From Osmia lignaria lignaria (lineage: Eukaryota > Arthropoda > Insecta > Hymenoptera > Megachilidae), in NCBI RefSeq assembly GCF_051020975.1, contig NW_027478167.1, forward strand, positions 3,844,001 to 3,908,000: a stretch of DNA of 64,000 bases, in the 5' to 3' direction. Below, piece by piece: positions 36,058 through 49,213 of this stretch. The first letter of the stretch is position 1. Each line of letters opens with the position of its first letter. The notes under the pieces are model-generated. The model was not told the DNA's origin, made no database searches, and worked only from the letters and a program-made list of their open reading frames with translations. The position numbers and the translations under genes were made by a program.

Positions 36058-39000
36058 ATATTTCTTATTCTTGTTGTTCTTCTTCTGCACAGCTAAGCTG
36101 GAAGTGGCATTTGCAGGTCGCAATAGTGCAGAGTTATCTCAAAGAAAGGGGCCACGGTGTTTCTGTATCTCTATTATGTTGGTGCGGCTTCGGAACTTTT
36201 AAATATCTCGATATATCTCGAAAACTACGCTTCTGATCAAAAAATATCATAGAACATAAATTGTAGGAAACATAATTCTCTACAAAAAAGGTCTCTTAAC
36301 GTTTTGCCATAGCTCGCTTCGTTTCCGAGATATTTGCAGATTTATCTCAAGGGAAGGGTCCTGACGGACATATTTCGAGATATTTCTTCTTCTTGTTGTT
36401 CTTCTTCTGCACAGCTAAGCTGGAAGTGGCATTTGCAGCTCGCAATAGTGCAGAGTTATCTCAAAGAAAGGGGCCACGGTGTTTCTGTATCTCTATTATG
36501 TGGGTGCGGCTTCGGAACTTTTAAATATCTCGATATATCTCGAAAACTACGCTTCTGATCAAAAAATTTCATAGAACGTAAATTGTAGGAAACATAATTC
36601 TCTACAAAAAAGGTCTCTTAACATTTTGCCATAGCTCGCTTCGTTTCCGACATATTTGCAGATTTATCTCAAGGGATGGGGCCTAACGGACATATCTCGA
36701 GATATTTCTTCTTCTTGTTGTTCTTCTTCTGCACAGCTAAGCTGGAAGTGGCATTTGCAGCTCGGAATAGTGCAGAGTTATCTCAAAGAAAGGGGCCACG
36801 GTGTTTCTGTATCTCTATTATGTTGGTGCGGCTTTGGAACTTTTAAATATCTCGATATATCTCGAAAACTACGCTTCTGATCAAAAAATATCATAGAACA
36901 TAAAAAGTAGGAAACTTAATTCTCTACAAATAAGGTCTCTTAACATTTTGCCATAGCTCGCTTCGTTTCCGAGATATTTGCAGATTTATCTCAAGGGAAG
37001 GGGCCTGACGGACATATTTCGAGATATTTCTTCTTCTTGTTGTTCTTCTTCTGCACAGCTAAGCTGGAAGCAACATTTGCAGCACGCAATTGTGCAGAGT
37101 TATCTCAAAGAAAGGGGCCACGGTGTTTCTGTATCTCTATTATGTTGGTGCGGCTTCGGAACTTTTAAATATCTCGATATATCTCGAGAACTACGCATCT
37201 GATCAAAAAATATCATAGAACATAAAAAGTAGGAAACTTAATTCTCTACAAATACGGTCTCTTAACATTTTGCCATAGCTCGCTTCGTTTCCGAGATATT
37301 TGCAGATTTATCTCAAGGGAAGGGGCCTGACGGACATATTTCGAGATATTTCTTCTTCTTGTTGTTCTTCTTCTGCACAGCTAAGCTGGAAGTGGCATTT
37401 GCAGCGCCCAATAGTGCAGAGTTATCTCAAAGAAAGGGGCCACGGTGTTTCTGTATCTCTATTATGTTGGTGCGGCTTCGGAACTTTTAAATATCTTGAT
37501 ATATCTCGAGAACTACGCATCTGATCAACAAATATCATAGAACATAAAAAGTAGGAAACTTAATTCTCTACAAAAAAGGTCTCTTAACATTTTCCCATAG
37601 CTGGCATTGTTTCCGAGATATTTGCAGATTTAGCTCAAGGGAAGGGGCCTGACGGACATATTCCGAGATATTTCTTCTTCTTGTTGTTCCTCTTCTGCAC
37701 AGCTAAGCTGGAAGTGGCATTTGCAGCGCGCAATAGTGCAGAGTTATCTCAAAGAAAGGGGCCACGGTGTTTCCCTATCTCTATTATGTTGGTGCGGCTT
37801 CGGAACTTTTAAATATCTTGATATATCTCGAGAACTACGCATCTGATCAAAAAATATCATACTACATAAAAAGTAGGAAACTTAATTCTCTACAAGAAAG
37901 GTCTCTAAACATTTTGCCATAGCTCGCTTCGTTTCCGAGATATTTGCAGATTTATCTCAAGGGAAGGGGCCTGACGGCCATATTTCGAGATATTTCTTCT
38001 TCTTGTTGTTCTTCTTCTGCACAGCTAAGCTGGAAGTGGCATTTGCAGCTCGCAATAGTGCAGAGTTATCTCAAAGAGAGGGGCCACGGTGTTTCTGTAT
38101 CTCTATTATGTTGGTGCGGCTTCGGAACTTTTTAATATCTTGATATATCTCGAGAACTACGCATCTGATCAAAAAATATCATAGAAGATAAAAAGTAGGA
38201 AACTTAATTCTCTACAAAAAAGGTCTCTTAACATTTCGCCATAGCTCGCTTCGTTTCCGAGATATTTGCAGATTTATCTCAAGGGAAGGGGCCTGACGGA
38301 CATATTTCGAGATATTTCTTCTTCTTGTTGTTCTTCTTCTGCACCGCTGAGCTGGAAGTGGCATTTGCAGGTCGCAATAGTGCAGAATTATCTCAAAGAA
38401 AGGGGCCACGGTGTTTCTGTATCTCTATTATGTTGGTGCGGCTTCGGAACTTTTAAATATCTTGATATATCTCGAGAACTACGCATCTGATCAAAAAATA
38501 TCATAGAACATAAAAAGTGAGAAACTTAATTCTCTACAAAAAAGGTCTCTTAACATTTTGCCATAGCTCGCTTCGTTTCCGAGATATTTGCAGATTTATC
38601 TCAAGGGAAGGGGCCTGACGGACATATTTCGAGATATTTCTTCTTCTTGTTGTTCTTCTTCTGCACACCTAAGCTGGAAGTGGCATTTGCGGCTCGCACT
38701 AGTGCAGAGTTATCTCAAAGAAAGGGGCCACGGTGTTTCTGTATCTCTATTATGTTGGTGCGGCTTCGGAACTTTTAAATATCTCGATATATCTCGAAAA
38801 CTACGCTTCTGATCAAAAAATATCATAGAACATAAATTGTAGGAAACATAATTCTCTATAAAAAACGTCTCTTAACATTTTGCCATAGCTCGCTTGGTTT
38901 CCGAGATATTTGCAGATATATCTCAAGGGAAGGGGCCTGACGGACATATTTCGAGATATTTCTTCTTCTAGTTGTTCTTCTTCTGCACAGCTAAACTGGA

Positions 39001-39921
39001 AGTGACATTTCCAGCTCGCAATCGTGCAGAGTTATCTCAAAGATAGGGGCCACGGTGTTTCTGTATCTCTATTATGTTGGTGCGGCTTCGGAACTTTTAA
39101 ATATCTTGATATATCTCGAGAACTACGCATCTGATCAAAAAATATCATAGAACATAAAAAGTAGGAAACATAATTCTCTACAAATAAGGTCTCTTAGCAT
39201 TTTGCCATAGCTTGGTTCGTTTCCGAGATATTTGCAGATTTATCTGAAGGGAAGGGGCCTGACGGACATATTTCGAGATATTTCTTCTTCTTGTTGTTCT
39301 TCTTCTGCACAGCTAAGCTGGAAGTGGCATTTGCAGCGCGCAATAGTGCAGAGTTATCTCAAAGAAAGGGGCCACGGTGTTTCTGTATCTCTATTATGTT
39401 GGTGCGGCTTCGGAACTTTTAAATATCTCGATATATCTCGAAAACTGCGCTTCTGATCAAAAAATATCGGAGAACGTAAATTGTAGGAAACATAATTCTC
39501 TACAAAAAAGGTCTCTTAACATTTTGCCATAGCTCGCTTCGTTTCCGAGATATTTGCAGATTTATCTCAAGGGAAGGGGCCTGACGGACATATTTCGAGA
39601 TATTTCTTCTTCTTGTTGTTCTTCTTCTGCACAGCTAAGCTGGAAGTGGCATTTGCAGCTCGCAATAGTGCAGAGTTATCTCAAAGAAAGGGGCCACGGT
39701 GTTTCTGTATCTCTATTATGTTGGTGCGGCTTCGGAACTTTTAAATATCTCGATATATCTCGAGAACTACGCATCTGATCAAAAAATATCATAGAACATA
39801 AAAAGTAGGAAACTTAATTCTCTACAAATAAGGTCTCTTAACATTTTGCCATAGCTCGCTTCGTTTCCGAGATATTTGCAGATTTATCTCAAGGGAAGGG
39901 GCCTGACGGACATATTTCGAG
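36058..39921 (+). repeat. 12-mer higher-order unit 2, copy 1 (3864 bp)
   Basis: Twelve monomers are repeated in order at 39922-43785. By eye I found six differing bases: 36964 C/T, 38519-38520 GA/AG, 39197 G/A, 39469 G/A and 39730 C/T (copy 1/copy 2). Shared single-monomer markers include TATGTGGGTG, CGACATATTT, GGAAGCAACATT, AAATACGG, GCGCCCAATAG, GATTTAGCTC, GCACCGCTGAG and GCACACCTAAG. It is the same size as the unit at 6709 but made of different monomer variants. Confidence 0.93.
37622..37943 (+). repeat. Chimeric monomer with visible switch point
   Basis: The first part (GATTTAGCTC, ATTCCGAG, TTCCTCTTCTGC) matches the start of the monomer at 44062. The later part (CAGCGCGC, TTTCCCTATC, CATACTACAT, ACAAGAAAGG) matches the end of the monomer at 33114. 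The switch lies between about 37692 and 37726. Its copy at 41486 is identical at these sites, so the recombination came before the 12-mer duplication. Confidence 0.7.
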
Positions 39922-42900
39922 ATATTTCTTATTCTTGTTGTTCTTCTTCTGCACAGCTAAGCTGGAAGTGGCATTTGCAGGTCGCAATAGTGCAGAGTTA
40001 TCTCAAAGAAAGGGGCCACGGTGTTTCTGTATCTCTATTATGTTGGTGCGGCTTCGGAACTTTTAAATATCTCGATATATCTCGAAAACTACGCTTCTGA
40101 TCAAAAAATATCATAGAACATAAATTGTAGGAAACATAATTCTCTACAAAAAAGGTCTCTTAACGTTTTGCCATAGCTCGCTTCGTTTCCGAGATATTTG
40201 CAGATTTATCTCAAGGGAAGGGTCCTGACGGACATATTTCGAGATATTTCTTCTTCTTGTTGTTCTTCTTCTGCACAGCTAAGCTGGAAGTGGCATTTGC
40301 AGCTCGCAATAGTGCAGAGTTATCTCAAAGAAAGGGGCCACGGTGTTTCTGTATCTCTATTATGTGGGTGCGGCTTCGGAACTTTTAAATATCTCGATAT
40401 ATCTCGAAAACTACGCTTCTGATCAAAAAATTTCATAGAACGTAAATTGTAGGAAACATAATTCTCTACAAAAAAGGTCTCTTAACATTTTGCCATAGCT
40501 CGCTTCGTTTCCGACATATTTGCAGATTTATCTCAAGGGATGGGGCCTAACGGACATATCTCGAGATATTTCTTCTTCTTGTTGTTCTTCTTCTGCACAG
40601 CTAAGCTGGAAGTGGCATTTGCAGCTCGGAATAGTGCAGAGTTATCTCAAAGAAAGGGGCCACGGTGTTTCTGTATCTCTATTATGTTGGTGCGGCTTTG
40701 GAACTTTTAAATATCTCGATATATCTCGAAAACTACGCTTCTGATCAAAAAATATCATAGAACATAAAAAGTAGGAAACTTAATTCTCTACAAATAAGGT
40801 CTCTTAACATTTTGCCATAGCTCGCTTTGTTTCCGAGATATTTGCAGATTTATCTCAAGGGAAGGGGCCTGACGGACATATTTCGAGATATTTCTTCTTC
40901 TTGTTGTTCTTCTTCTGCACAGCTAAGCTGGAAGCAACATTTGCAGCACGCAATTGTGCAGAGTTATCTCAAAGAAAGGGGCCACGGTGTTTCTGTATCT
41001 CTATTATGTTGGTGCGGCTTCGGAACTTTTAAATATCTCGATATATCTCGAGAACTACGCATCTGATCAAAAAATATCATAGAACATAAAAAGTAGGAAA
41101 CTTAATTCTCTACAAATACGGTCTCTTAACATTTTGCCATAGCTCGCTTCGTTTCCGAGATATTTGCAGATTTATCTCAAGGGAAGGGGCCTGACGGACA
41201 TATTTCGAGATATTTCTTCTTCTTGTTGTTCTTCTTCTGCACAGCTAAGCTGGAAGTGGCATTTGCAGCGCCCAATAGTGCAGAGTTATCTCAAAGAAAG
41301 GGGCCACGGTGTTTCTGTATCTCTATTATGTTGGTGCGGCTTCGGAACTTTTAAATATCTTGATATATCTCGAGAACTACGCATCTGATCAACAAATATC
41401 ATAGAACATAAAAAGTAGGAAACTTAATTCTCTACAAAAAAGGTCTCTTAACATTTTCCCATAGCTGGCATTGTTTCCGAGATATTTGCAGATTTAGCTC
41501 AAGGGAAGGGGCCTGACGGACATATTCCGAGATATTTCTTCTTCTTGTTGTTCCTCTTCTGCACAGCTAAGCTGGAAGTGGCATTTGCAGCGCGCAATAG
41601 TGCAGAGTTATCTCAAAGAAAGGGGCCACGGTGTTTCCCTATCTCTATTATGTTGGTGCGGCTTCGGAACTTTTAAATATCTTGATATATCTCGAGAACT
41701 ACGCATCTGATCAAAAAATATCATACTACATAAAAAGTAGGAAACTTAATTCTCTACAAGAAAGGTCTCTAAACATTTTGCCATAGCTCGCTTCGTTTCC
41801 GAGATATTTGCAGATTTATCTCAAGGGAAGGGGCCTGACGGCCATATTTCGAGATATTTCTTCTTCTTGTTGTTCTTCTTCTGCACAGCTAAGCTGGAAG
41901 TGGCATTTGCAGCTCGCAATAGTGCAGAGTTATCTCAAAGAGAGGGGCCACGGTGTTTCTGTATCTCTATTATGTTGGTGCGGCTTCGGAACTTTTTAAT
42001 ATCTTGATATATCTCGAGAACTACGCATCTGATCAAAAAATATCATAGAAGATAAAAAGTAGGAAACTTAATTCTCTACAAAAAAGGTCTCTTAACATTT
42101 CGCCATAGCTCGCTTCGTTTCCGAGATATTTGCAGATTTATCTCAAGGGAAGGGGCCTGACGGACATATTTCGAGATATTTCTTCTTCTTGTTGTTCTTC
42201 TTCTGCACCGCTGAGCTGGAAGTGGCATTTGCAGGTCGCAATAGTGCAGAATTATCTCAAAGAAAGGGGCCACGGTGTTTCTGTATCTCTATTATGTTGG
42301 TGCGGCTTCGGAACTTTTAAATATCTTGATATATCTCGAGAACTACGCATCTGATCAAAAAATATCATAGAACATAAAAAGTAGGAAACTTAATTCTCTA
42401 CAAAAAAGGTCTCTTAACATTTTGCCATAGCTCGCTTCGTTTCCGAGATATTTGCAGATTTATCTCAAGGGAAGGGGCCTGACGGACATATTTCGAGATA
42501 TTTCTTCTTCTTGTTGTTCTTCTTCTGCACACCTAAGCTGGAAGTGGCATTTGCGGCTCGCACTAGTGCAGAGTTATCTCAAAGAAAGGGGCCACGGTGT
42601 TTCTGTATCTCTATTATGTTGGTGCGGCTTCGGAACTTTTAAATATCTCGATATATCTCGAAAACTACGCTTCTGATCAAAAAATATCATAGAACATAAA
42701 TTGTAGGAAACATAATTCTCTATAAAAAACGTCTCTTAACATTTTGCCATAGCTCGCTTGGTTTCCGAGATATTTGCAGATATATCTCAAGGGAAGGGGC
42801 CTGACGGACATATTTCGAGATATTTCTTCTTCTAGTTGTTCTTCTTCTGCACAGCTAAACTGGAAGTGACATTTCCAGCTCGCAATCGTGCAGAGTTATC

Positions 42901-43785
42901 TCAAAGATAGGGGCCACGGTGTTTCTGTATCTCTATTATGTTGGTGCGGCTTCGGAACTTTTAAATATCTTGATATATCTCGAGAACTACGCATCTGATC
43001 AAAAAATATCATAGAACATAAAAAGTAGGAAACATAATTCTCTACAAATAAGGTCTCTTAACATTTTGCCATAGCTTGGTTCGTTTCCGAGATATTTGCA
43101 GATTTATCTGAAGGGAAGGGGCCTGACGGACATATTTCGAGATATTTCTTCTTCTTGTTGTTCTTCTTCTGCACAGCTAAGCTGGAAGTGGCATTTGCAG
43201 CGCGCAATAGTGCAGAGTTATCTCAAAGAAAGGGGCCACGGTGTTTCTGTATCTCTATTATGTTGGTGCGGCTTCGGAACTTTTAAATATCTCGATATAT
43301 CTCGAAAACTGCGCTTCTGATCAAAAAATATCAGAGAACGTAAATTGTAGGAAACATAATTCTCTACAAAAAAGGTCTCTTAACATTTTGCCATAGCTCG
43401 CTTCGTTTCCGAGATATTTGCAGATTTATCTCAAGGGAAGGGGCCTGACGGACATATTTCGAGATATTTCTTCTTCTTGTTGTTCTTCTTCTGCACAGCT
43501 AAGCTGGAAGTGGCATTTGCAGCTCGCAATAGTGCAGAGTTATCTCAAAGAAAGGGGCCACGGTGTTTCTGTATCTCTATTATGTTGGTGCGGTTTCGGA
43601 ACTTTTAAATATCTCGATATATCTCGAGAACTACGCATCTGATCAAAAAATATCATAGAACATAAAAAGTAGGAAACTTAATTCTCTACAAATAAGGTCT
43701 CTTAACATTTTGCCATAGCTCGCTTCGTTTCCGAGATATTTGCAGATTTATCTCAAGGGAAGGGGCCTGACGGACATATTTCGAG
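39922..43785 (+). repeat. 12-mer higher-order unit 2, copy 2 (3864 bp)
   Basis: Tandem copy of 36058-39921. The left edge is placed just after the difference at 36057 A against 39921 G, where the upstream monomers stop matching. On the right the match ends in the monomer at 43740, which lacks TTATTCTTG and instead carries GCGCCCAATAG. Confidence 0.92.
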
Positions 43786-46700
43786 ATATTTCTTCTTCTT
43801 GTTGTTCTTCTTCTGCACAGCTAAGCTGGAAGTGGCATTTGCAGCGCCCAATAGTGCAGAGTTATCTCAAAGAAAGGGGCCACGGTGTTTCTGTATCTCT
43901 ATTATGTTGGTGCGGCTTCGGAACTTTTAAATATCTTGATATATCTCGAGAACTACGCATCTGATCAACAAATATCATAGAACATAAAAAGTAGGAAACT
44001 TAATTCTCTACAAAAAAGGTCTCTTAACATTTTCCCATAGCTGGCATTGTTTCCGAGATATTTGCAGATTTAGCTCAAGGGAAGGGGCCTGACGGACATA
44101 TTCCGAGATATTTCTTCTTCTTGTTGTTCCTCTTCTGCACAGCTAAGTTGGAAGTGGCATTTGCAGCTCGCAATAGTGCAGAGTTATCTCAAAGAAAGAG
44201 GCCACGGTGTTTCTGTACCTCTATTATGTAGGTGCAGCTTCGGAACTTTTAAATATCTTGATATATCTCGAGAACTACGCATCTGATAAAAAAATATCAT
44301 AGAACATAAAAAGTAGGAAACCTAATTTTCTACAAAAAAGGTCTGTTAACATTTTGCCGTAGCTCGCTTCGTTTCCGAGATATTTGCAGATTTATCTCAA
44401 GGGAAGGGGCCTGACGGACATATTTCGAAATATTTTTTATTCTTGTTGTTCTTCTTCTGCACAGCTAAGCTGGAAGTGGCATTTGCAGGTCGCAATAGTG
44501 CAGAGTTATCTCAAAGAATGGGGCCACGGTGTTTCTGTGTCTCTATTATGTTGGTGCGGCTTTGGAACTTTTAAATATCTCGATATATCTCGAAAACTAC
44601 GCTTCTGATCAAAAAATATCATAGAACATAAATTGTAGGAAACATAATTCTCCACAAAAAAGGTCTCTTAACGTTTTGCCATAGCTCGCTTCGTTTCCGA
44701 GATATTTGCAGATTTATCTCAAGGGAAGGGTCCTGACGGACATATTTCGAGATATTTCTTCTTCTTGTTGTTCTTCTTCTGCACAGCTAAGCTGGAAGTG
44801 GCATTTGCAGCTCGCAATAGTTCAGAGTTATCTCAAAGAAAGGGGCCACGGTGTTTCTGTATCTCTATTATGTTGGTGCGGCTTCGGAACTTTTAAATAT
44901 CTCGATATATCTCGAGAACTACGCATCTGATCAAAAAATATCATAGAACATAAAAAGTAGGAAACTTAATTCTCTACAAATAAGGTCTCTTAACATTTTG
45001 CCATAGCTCGCTTCGTTTCCGAGATATTTGCAGATTTATCTCAAGGGAAGGGGCCTGACGGACATATTTCGAGATATTTCTTCTTCTTGTTGTTCTTCTT
45101 CTGCACAGCTAAGCTGGAAGTGGCATTTGCAGCGCCCAATAGTGCAGAGTTATCTCAAAGAAAGGGGCCACGGTGTTTCTGTATCTCTATTATGTTGGTG
45201 CGGCTTCGGAACTTTTAAATATCTTGATATATCTCGAGAACTACGCATCTGATAAAAAAATATCATAGAACATAAAAAGTAGGGAACCTAATTTTCTACA
45301 AAAAAGGTCTGTTAACATTTTGCCGTAGCTCGCTTCGTTTCCGAGATATTTGCAGATTTATCTCAAGGGAAGGGGCCTGACGGACATATTTCGAAATATT
45401 TTTTATTCTTGTTGTTCTTCTTCTGCACAGCTAAGCTGGAAGTGGCATTTGCAGGTCGCAATAGTGCAGAGTTATCTCAAAGAAAGGGGCCACGGTGTTT
45501 CTGTGTCTCTATTATGTTGGTGCGGCTTTGGAACTTTTAAATATCTCGATATATCTCGAAAACTACGCTTCTGATCAAAAAATATCATAGAACATAAATT
45601 GTAGGAAACATAATTCTCCACAAAAAAGGTCTCTTAACGTTTTGCCATAGCTCGCTTCGTTTCCGAGATATTTGCAGATTTATCTCAAGGGAAGGGTCCT
45701 GACGGACATATTTCGAGATATTTCTTCTTCTTGTTGTTCTTCTTCTGCACAGCTAAGCTGGAAGTGGCATTTGCAGCTCGCAATAGTGCAGAGTTATCTC
45801 AAAGAAAGGGGCCACGGTGTTTCTGTATCTCTATTATGTTGGTGCGGCTTCGGAACTTTTAAATATCTTGATATATCTCGAGAACTACGCATCTGATCAA
45901 AAAATATCATAGAACATAGAAAGTAGGAAACTTAATTCTCTACAAAAAAGGTCTCTTAACATTTTCGCATAGCTGGCATTGTTTCCGAGATATTTGCAGA
46001 TTTAGCTCAAGGGAAGGGGCCTGACGGACATATTTTGAGATTTTTCTTCTTCTTGTTGTTCTTCTTCTGCACAGCTAAGCTGGAAGTGGCATTTGCAGCT
46101 CGCAATAGTGCAGAGTTATCTCAAAGAAAGGGGCCACGGTGTTTCTGTATCTCTATTATGTTGGTGCGGCTTCGGAACTTTTAAATATCTGGATATATCT
46201 CGAGAACTACGCATCTGATCAAAAAATATCATAGAACATAAATTGTAGGAAACATAATTCTCTACAAAAAAGGTCTCTTAACGTTTTGCAATAGCTCGCT
46301 TCGTTTCCGAGATATTTGCAGATTTATCTCAAGGGAAGGGTCCTGACGGACATATTTCGAGATATTTCTTCTTCTTGTTGTTCTTCTTCTGCACAGCTAA
46401 GCTGGAAGTGGCATTTGCAGCTCGCAATAGTGCAGAGTTATCTCAAAGAAAGGGGCCACGGTGTTTCTGTATCTCTATTATGTTGGTGCGGCTTCGGAAC
46501 TTTTAAATATCTTGATATATCTCAAGAACTACGCATCTGATCAAAAAATATCATAGAACATAAAAAGTAGGAAACTTAATTCTCTACAAATAAGGTCTCT
46601 AAACATTTTGCCATAGCTTGGTTCGTTTCCGAGATATTTGCAGATTTATCTGAAGGGAAGGGGCCTGACGGACATATTTCGAGATATTTCTTCTTCTTGT

Positions 46701-46959
46701 TGTTCTTCTTCTGCACAGCTAAGCTGGAAGTGGCATTTGCAGCGCGCAATAGTGCAGAGTTATCTCAAAGAAAGGGGCCACGGTGTTTCTGTATCTCTAT
46801 TATGTTGGTGCGGCTTCGGAACTTTTAAATATCTTGATATATCTCGAGAACTACGCATCTGATCAAAAAATATCATAGAACATAAAAAGTAGGAAACTTA
46901 ATTCTCTACAAATAAGGTCTCTTAGCATTTTGCCATAGCTCGCTTCGTTTCCGAGATAT
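43786..46959 (+). repeat. Mosaic satellite segment with short 3-mer relations
   Basis: A series of GCGCCCAATAG, CGAAATATTTTTTATTC and GGGTCCTG monomers begins here (43740, 44384, 44706, then 45028, 45350, 45672) and supplies the last part of the following 7-mer. Two monomers (44062, 45994) carry GATTTAGCTC with a stop at codon 4. Confidence 0.75.
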
Positions 46960-49213
46960 TTGCAGATTTATCTCAAGGAAAGGGGCCTGACGGACATATT
47001 TCGAGATATTTCTTCTTCTTGTTGTTCTTCTTCTGCACAGCTAAGCTGGAAGTGGCATTTGCAGCTCGCAATAGTGAAGAGATATCTCAAAGAAAGGGGC
47101 CACGGTGTTTCTGTATCTCTATTATGTTGGTGCGGCTTCGGAACTTTTAAATATCTTGATATATCTCGAGAACTACGCGTATGATCAAAAAATATCATAG
47201 AACATAAAAAGTAGGAAACATAATTCTCTACAAAAAAGGTCTCTTAACATTTTGCCATAGCTCGCTTCGTTTCCGAGATATTTGCAGATTTATCTCAAGG
47301 GAAGGGGCCTGACGGACATATTTCGAGATATTTCTTCTTCTTGTTGTTCTTCTTCTGCACAGCTAAGCTGGAAGTGGCATTTGCAGCTCGCAATAGTGCA
47401 GAGTTATCTCAAAGAAAGGGGCCACCGTGTTTCTGTATCTCTATTATGTTGGTGCGGCTTCGGAACTTTTAAGTATCTTGATATATCTCGAGAACTACGC
47501 ATCTGATCAAAAAATATCATAGAAGATAAAAAGTAGGAAACTTAATTCTCTACAGAAAAGGTCTCTTAACATTTTGCCATAGCTCGCTTCGTTTCCGAGA
47601 TATTTGCAGATTTATCTCAAGGGAAGGGGCCTAACGGACATATTTCGAGATATTTCTTCTTCTTGTTGTTCTTCCTCTGCACAGCTAAGCTGGAAGTGGC
47701 ATTTGCAGCTCGCAATAGTTCAGAGTTATCTCAAAGAAAGGGGCCACGGTGTTTCTGTATCTCTATTATGTTGGTGCGGCTTCGGAACTTTTAAATATCT
47801 CGATATATCTCGAGAACTACGCATCTGATCAAAAAATATCATAGAACATAAAAAGTAGGAAACTTAATTCTCTACAAATAAGGTCTCTTAACATTTTGCC
47901 ATAGCTCGCTTCGTTTCCGAGATATTTGCAGATTTATCTCAAGGGAAGGGGCCTGACGGACATATTTCGAGATATTTCTTCTTCTTGTTGTTCTTCTTCG
48001 GCACAGCTAAGCTGGAAGTGGCATTTGCAGCGCCCAATAGTGCAGAGTTATCTCAAAGAAAGGGGCCACGGTGTTTCTGTATCTCTATTATGTTGGTGCG
48101 GCTTCGGAACTTTTAAATATCTTGATATATCTCGAGAACTACGCATCTGATAAAAAAATATCATAGAACATAAAAAGTAGGAAACCTAATTTTCTACAAA
48201 AAAGGTCTGTTAACATTTTGCCGTAGCTCGCTTCGTTTCCGAGATATTTGCAGATTTATCTCAAGGGAAGGGGCCTGACGGACATATTTCGAAATATTTT
48301 TTATTCTTGTTGTTCTTCTTCTGCACAGCTAAGCTGGAAGTGGCATTTGCAGGTCGCAATAGTGCAGAGTTATCTCAAAGAAAGGGGCCACGGTGTTTCT
48401 GTGTCTCTATTATGTTGGTGCGGCTTTGGAACTTTTAAATATCTCGATATATCTCGAAAACTACGCTTCTGATCAAAAAATATCATAGAACATAAATTGT
48501 AGGAAACATAATTCTCCACAAAAAAGGTCTCTTAACGTTTTGCCATAGCTCGCTTCGTTTCCGAGATATTTGCAGATTTATCTCAAGGGAAGGGTCCTGA
48601 CGGACATATTTCGAGATATTTCTTCTTCTTGTTGTTCTTCTTCTGCACAGCTAAGCTGGAAGTGGCATTTGCAGCTCGCAATAGTGCAGAGTTATCTCAA
48701 AGAAAGGGGCCACGGTGTTTCTGTATCTCTATTATGTTGGTGCGGCTTCGGAACTTTTAAATATATTGATATATCTCGACAACTACGCATCTGATCAAAA
48801 AATATCATAGAACATAAAAAGTAGGAAACCGAATTTTCTAGAAAAAAGGTCTCTTAACATTTGGCCGTAGCTCGCTTCGTTTCTGAGATATTTGCAGATT
48901 TATCTCAAGGGAAGGGGCCTGACGAACATATTTCGAAATATTTCTTATTCTTGTTGTTCTTCTTCTGCACAGCTAAGCTGGAAGTGGCATTTGCAGCTCG
49001 CAATAGTTCAGAGTTATCTCAAAGACAGGGGCCACGGTGTTTCTGTATCTCTATTATGTTGGTGCGGCTTCGGAACTTTTAAATATCTCGATATATCTCG
49101 AGAACTACGCATCTGATCAAAAAATATCATAGAACATAAAAAGTAGGAAACTTAATTCTCTACAAATAAGGTCTCTTAACATTTTGCCATAGCTCGCTTC
49201 GTTTCCGAGATAT
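46960..49213 (+). repeat. 7-mer series, copy 1 (2254 bp)
   Basis: Order of monomers: GTGAAGAGATATC; CCACCGTG with TTTTAAGTATC; CTAACGG with AGTTCAGAG; TTCGGCAC with GCGCCCAATAG; CGAAATATTTTTTATTC; GGGTCCTG with ATATATTGATAT; TGACGAAC with GGCCGTAGC. The next seven monomers repeat it with two differences noted: 46979 A/G and 49026 C/A. Confidence 0.9.
48284..48297 (+). repeat. Perfect 14-bp palindrome in a monomer subclass
   Basis: ATATTTCGAAATAT is a perfect palindrome formed by one G to A change from the usual ATATTTCGAGATAT. The same site occurs at 36048, 44420, 45386, 48928, 50538, 51182, 51826, 52470, 54080 and 56012, always at +36 in the monomer. It is concentrated between 44 and 56 kb. 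Confidence 0.85.

Noticed and set aside
46968..47198. Antisense 76-codon frame starting with ATG (also at 49222, 52764, 55340)
   Set aside because: It exists only in the lineage with GAGATATC replacing GTTATC, which removes a TAA on the - strand. It is confined to one HOR and resembles no family; a chance opening.
48921..48941. Hammerhead ribozyme-like boxes CTGACGA and GAAA in the TGACGAAC monomers
   Set aside because: The bases between the two boxes cannot form stem II, and there are no matching stems I and III. Most monomers read CTGACGG, which breaks the core anyway. No CTGANGA was found on the other strand of the consensus.
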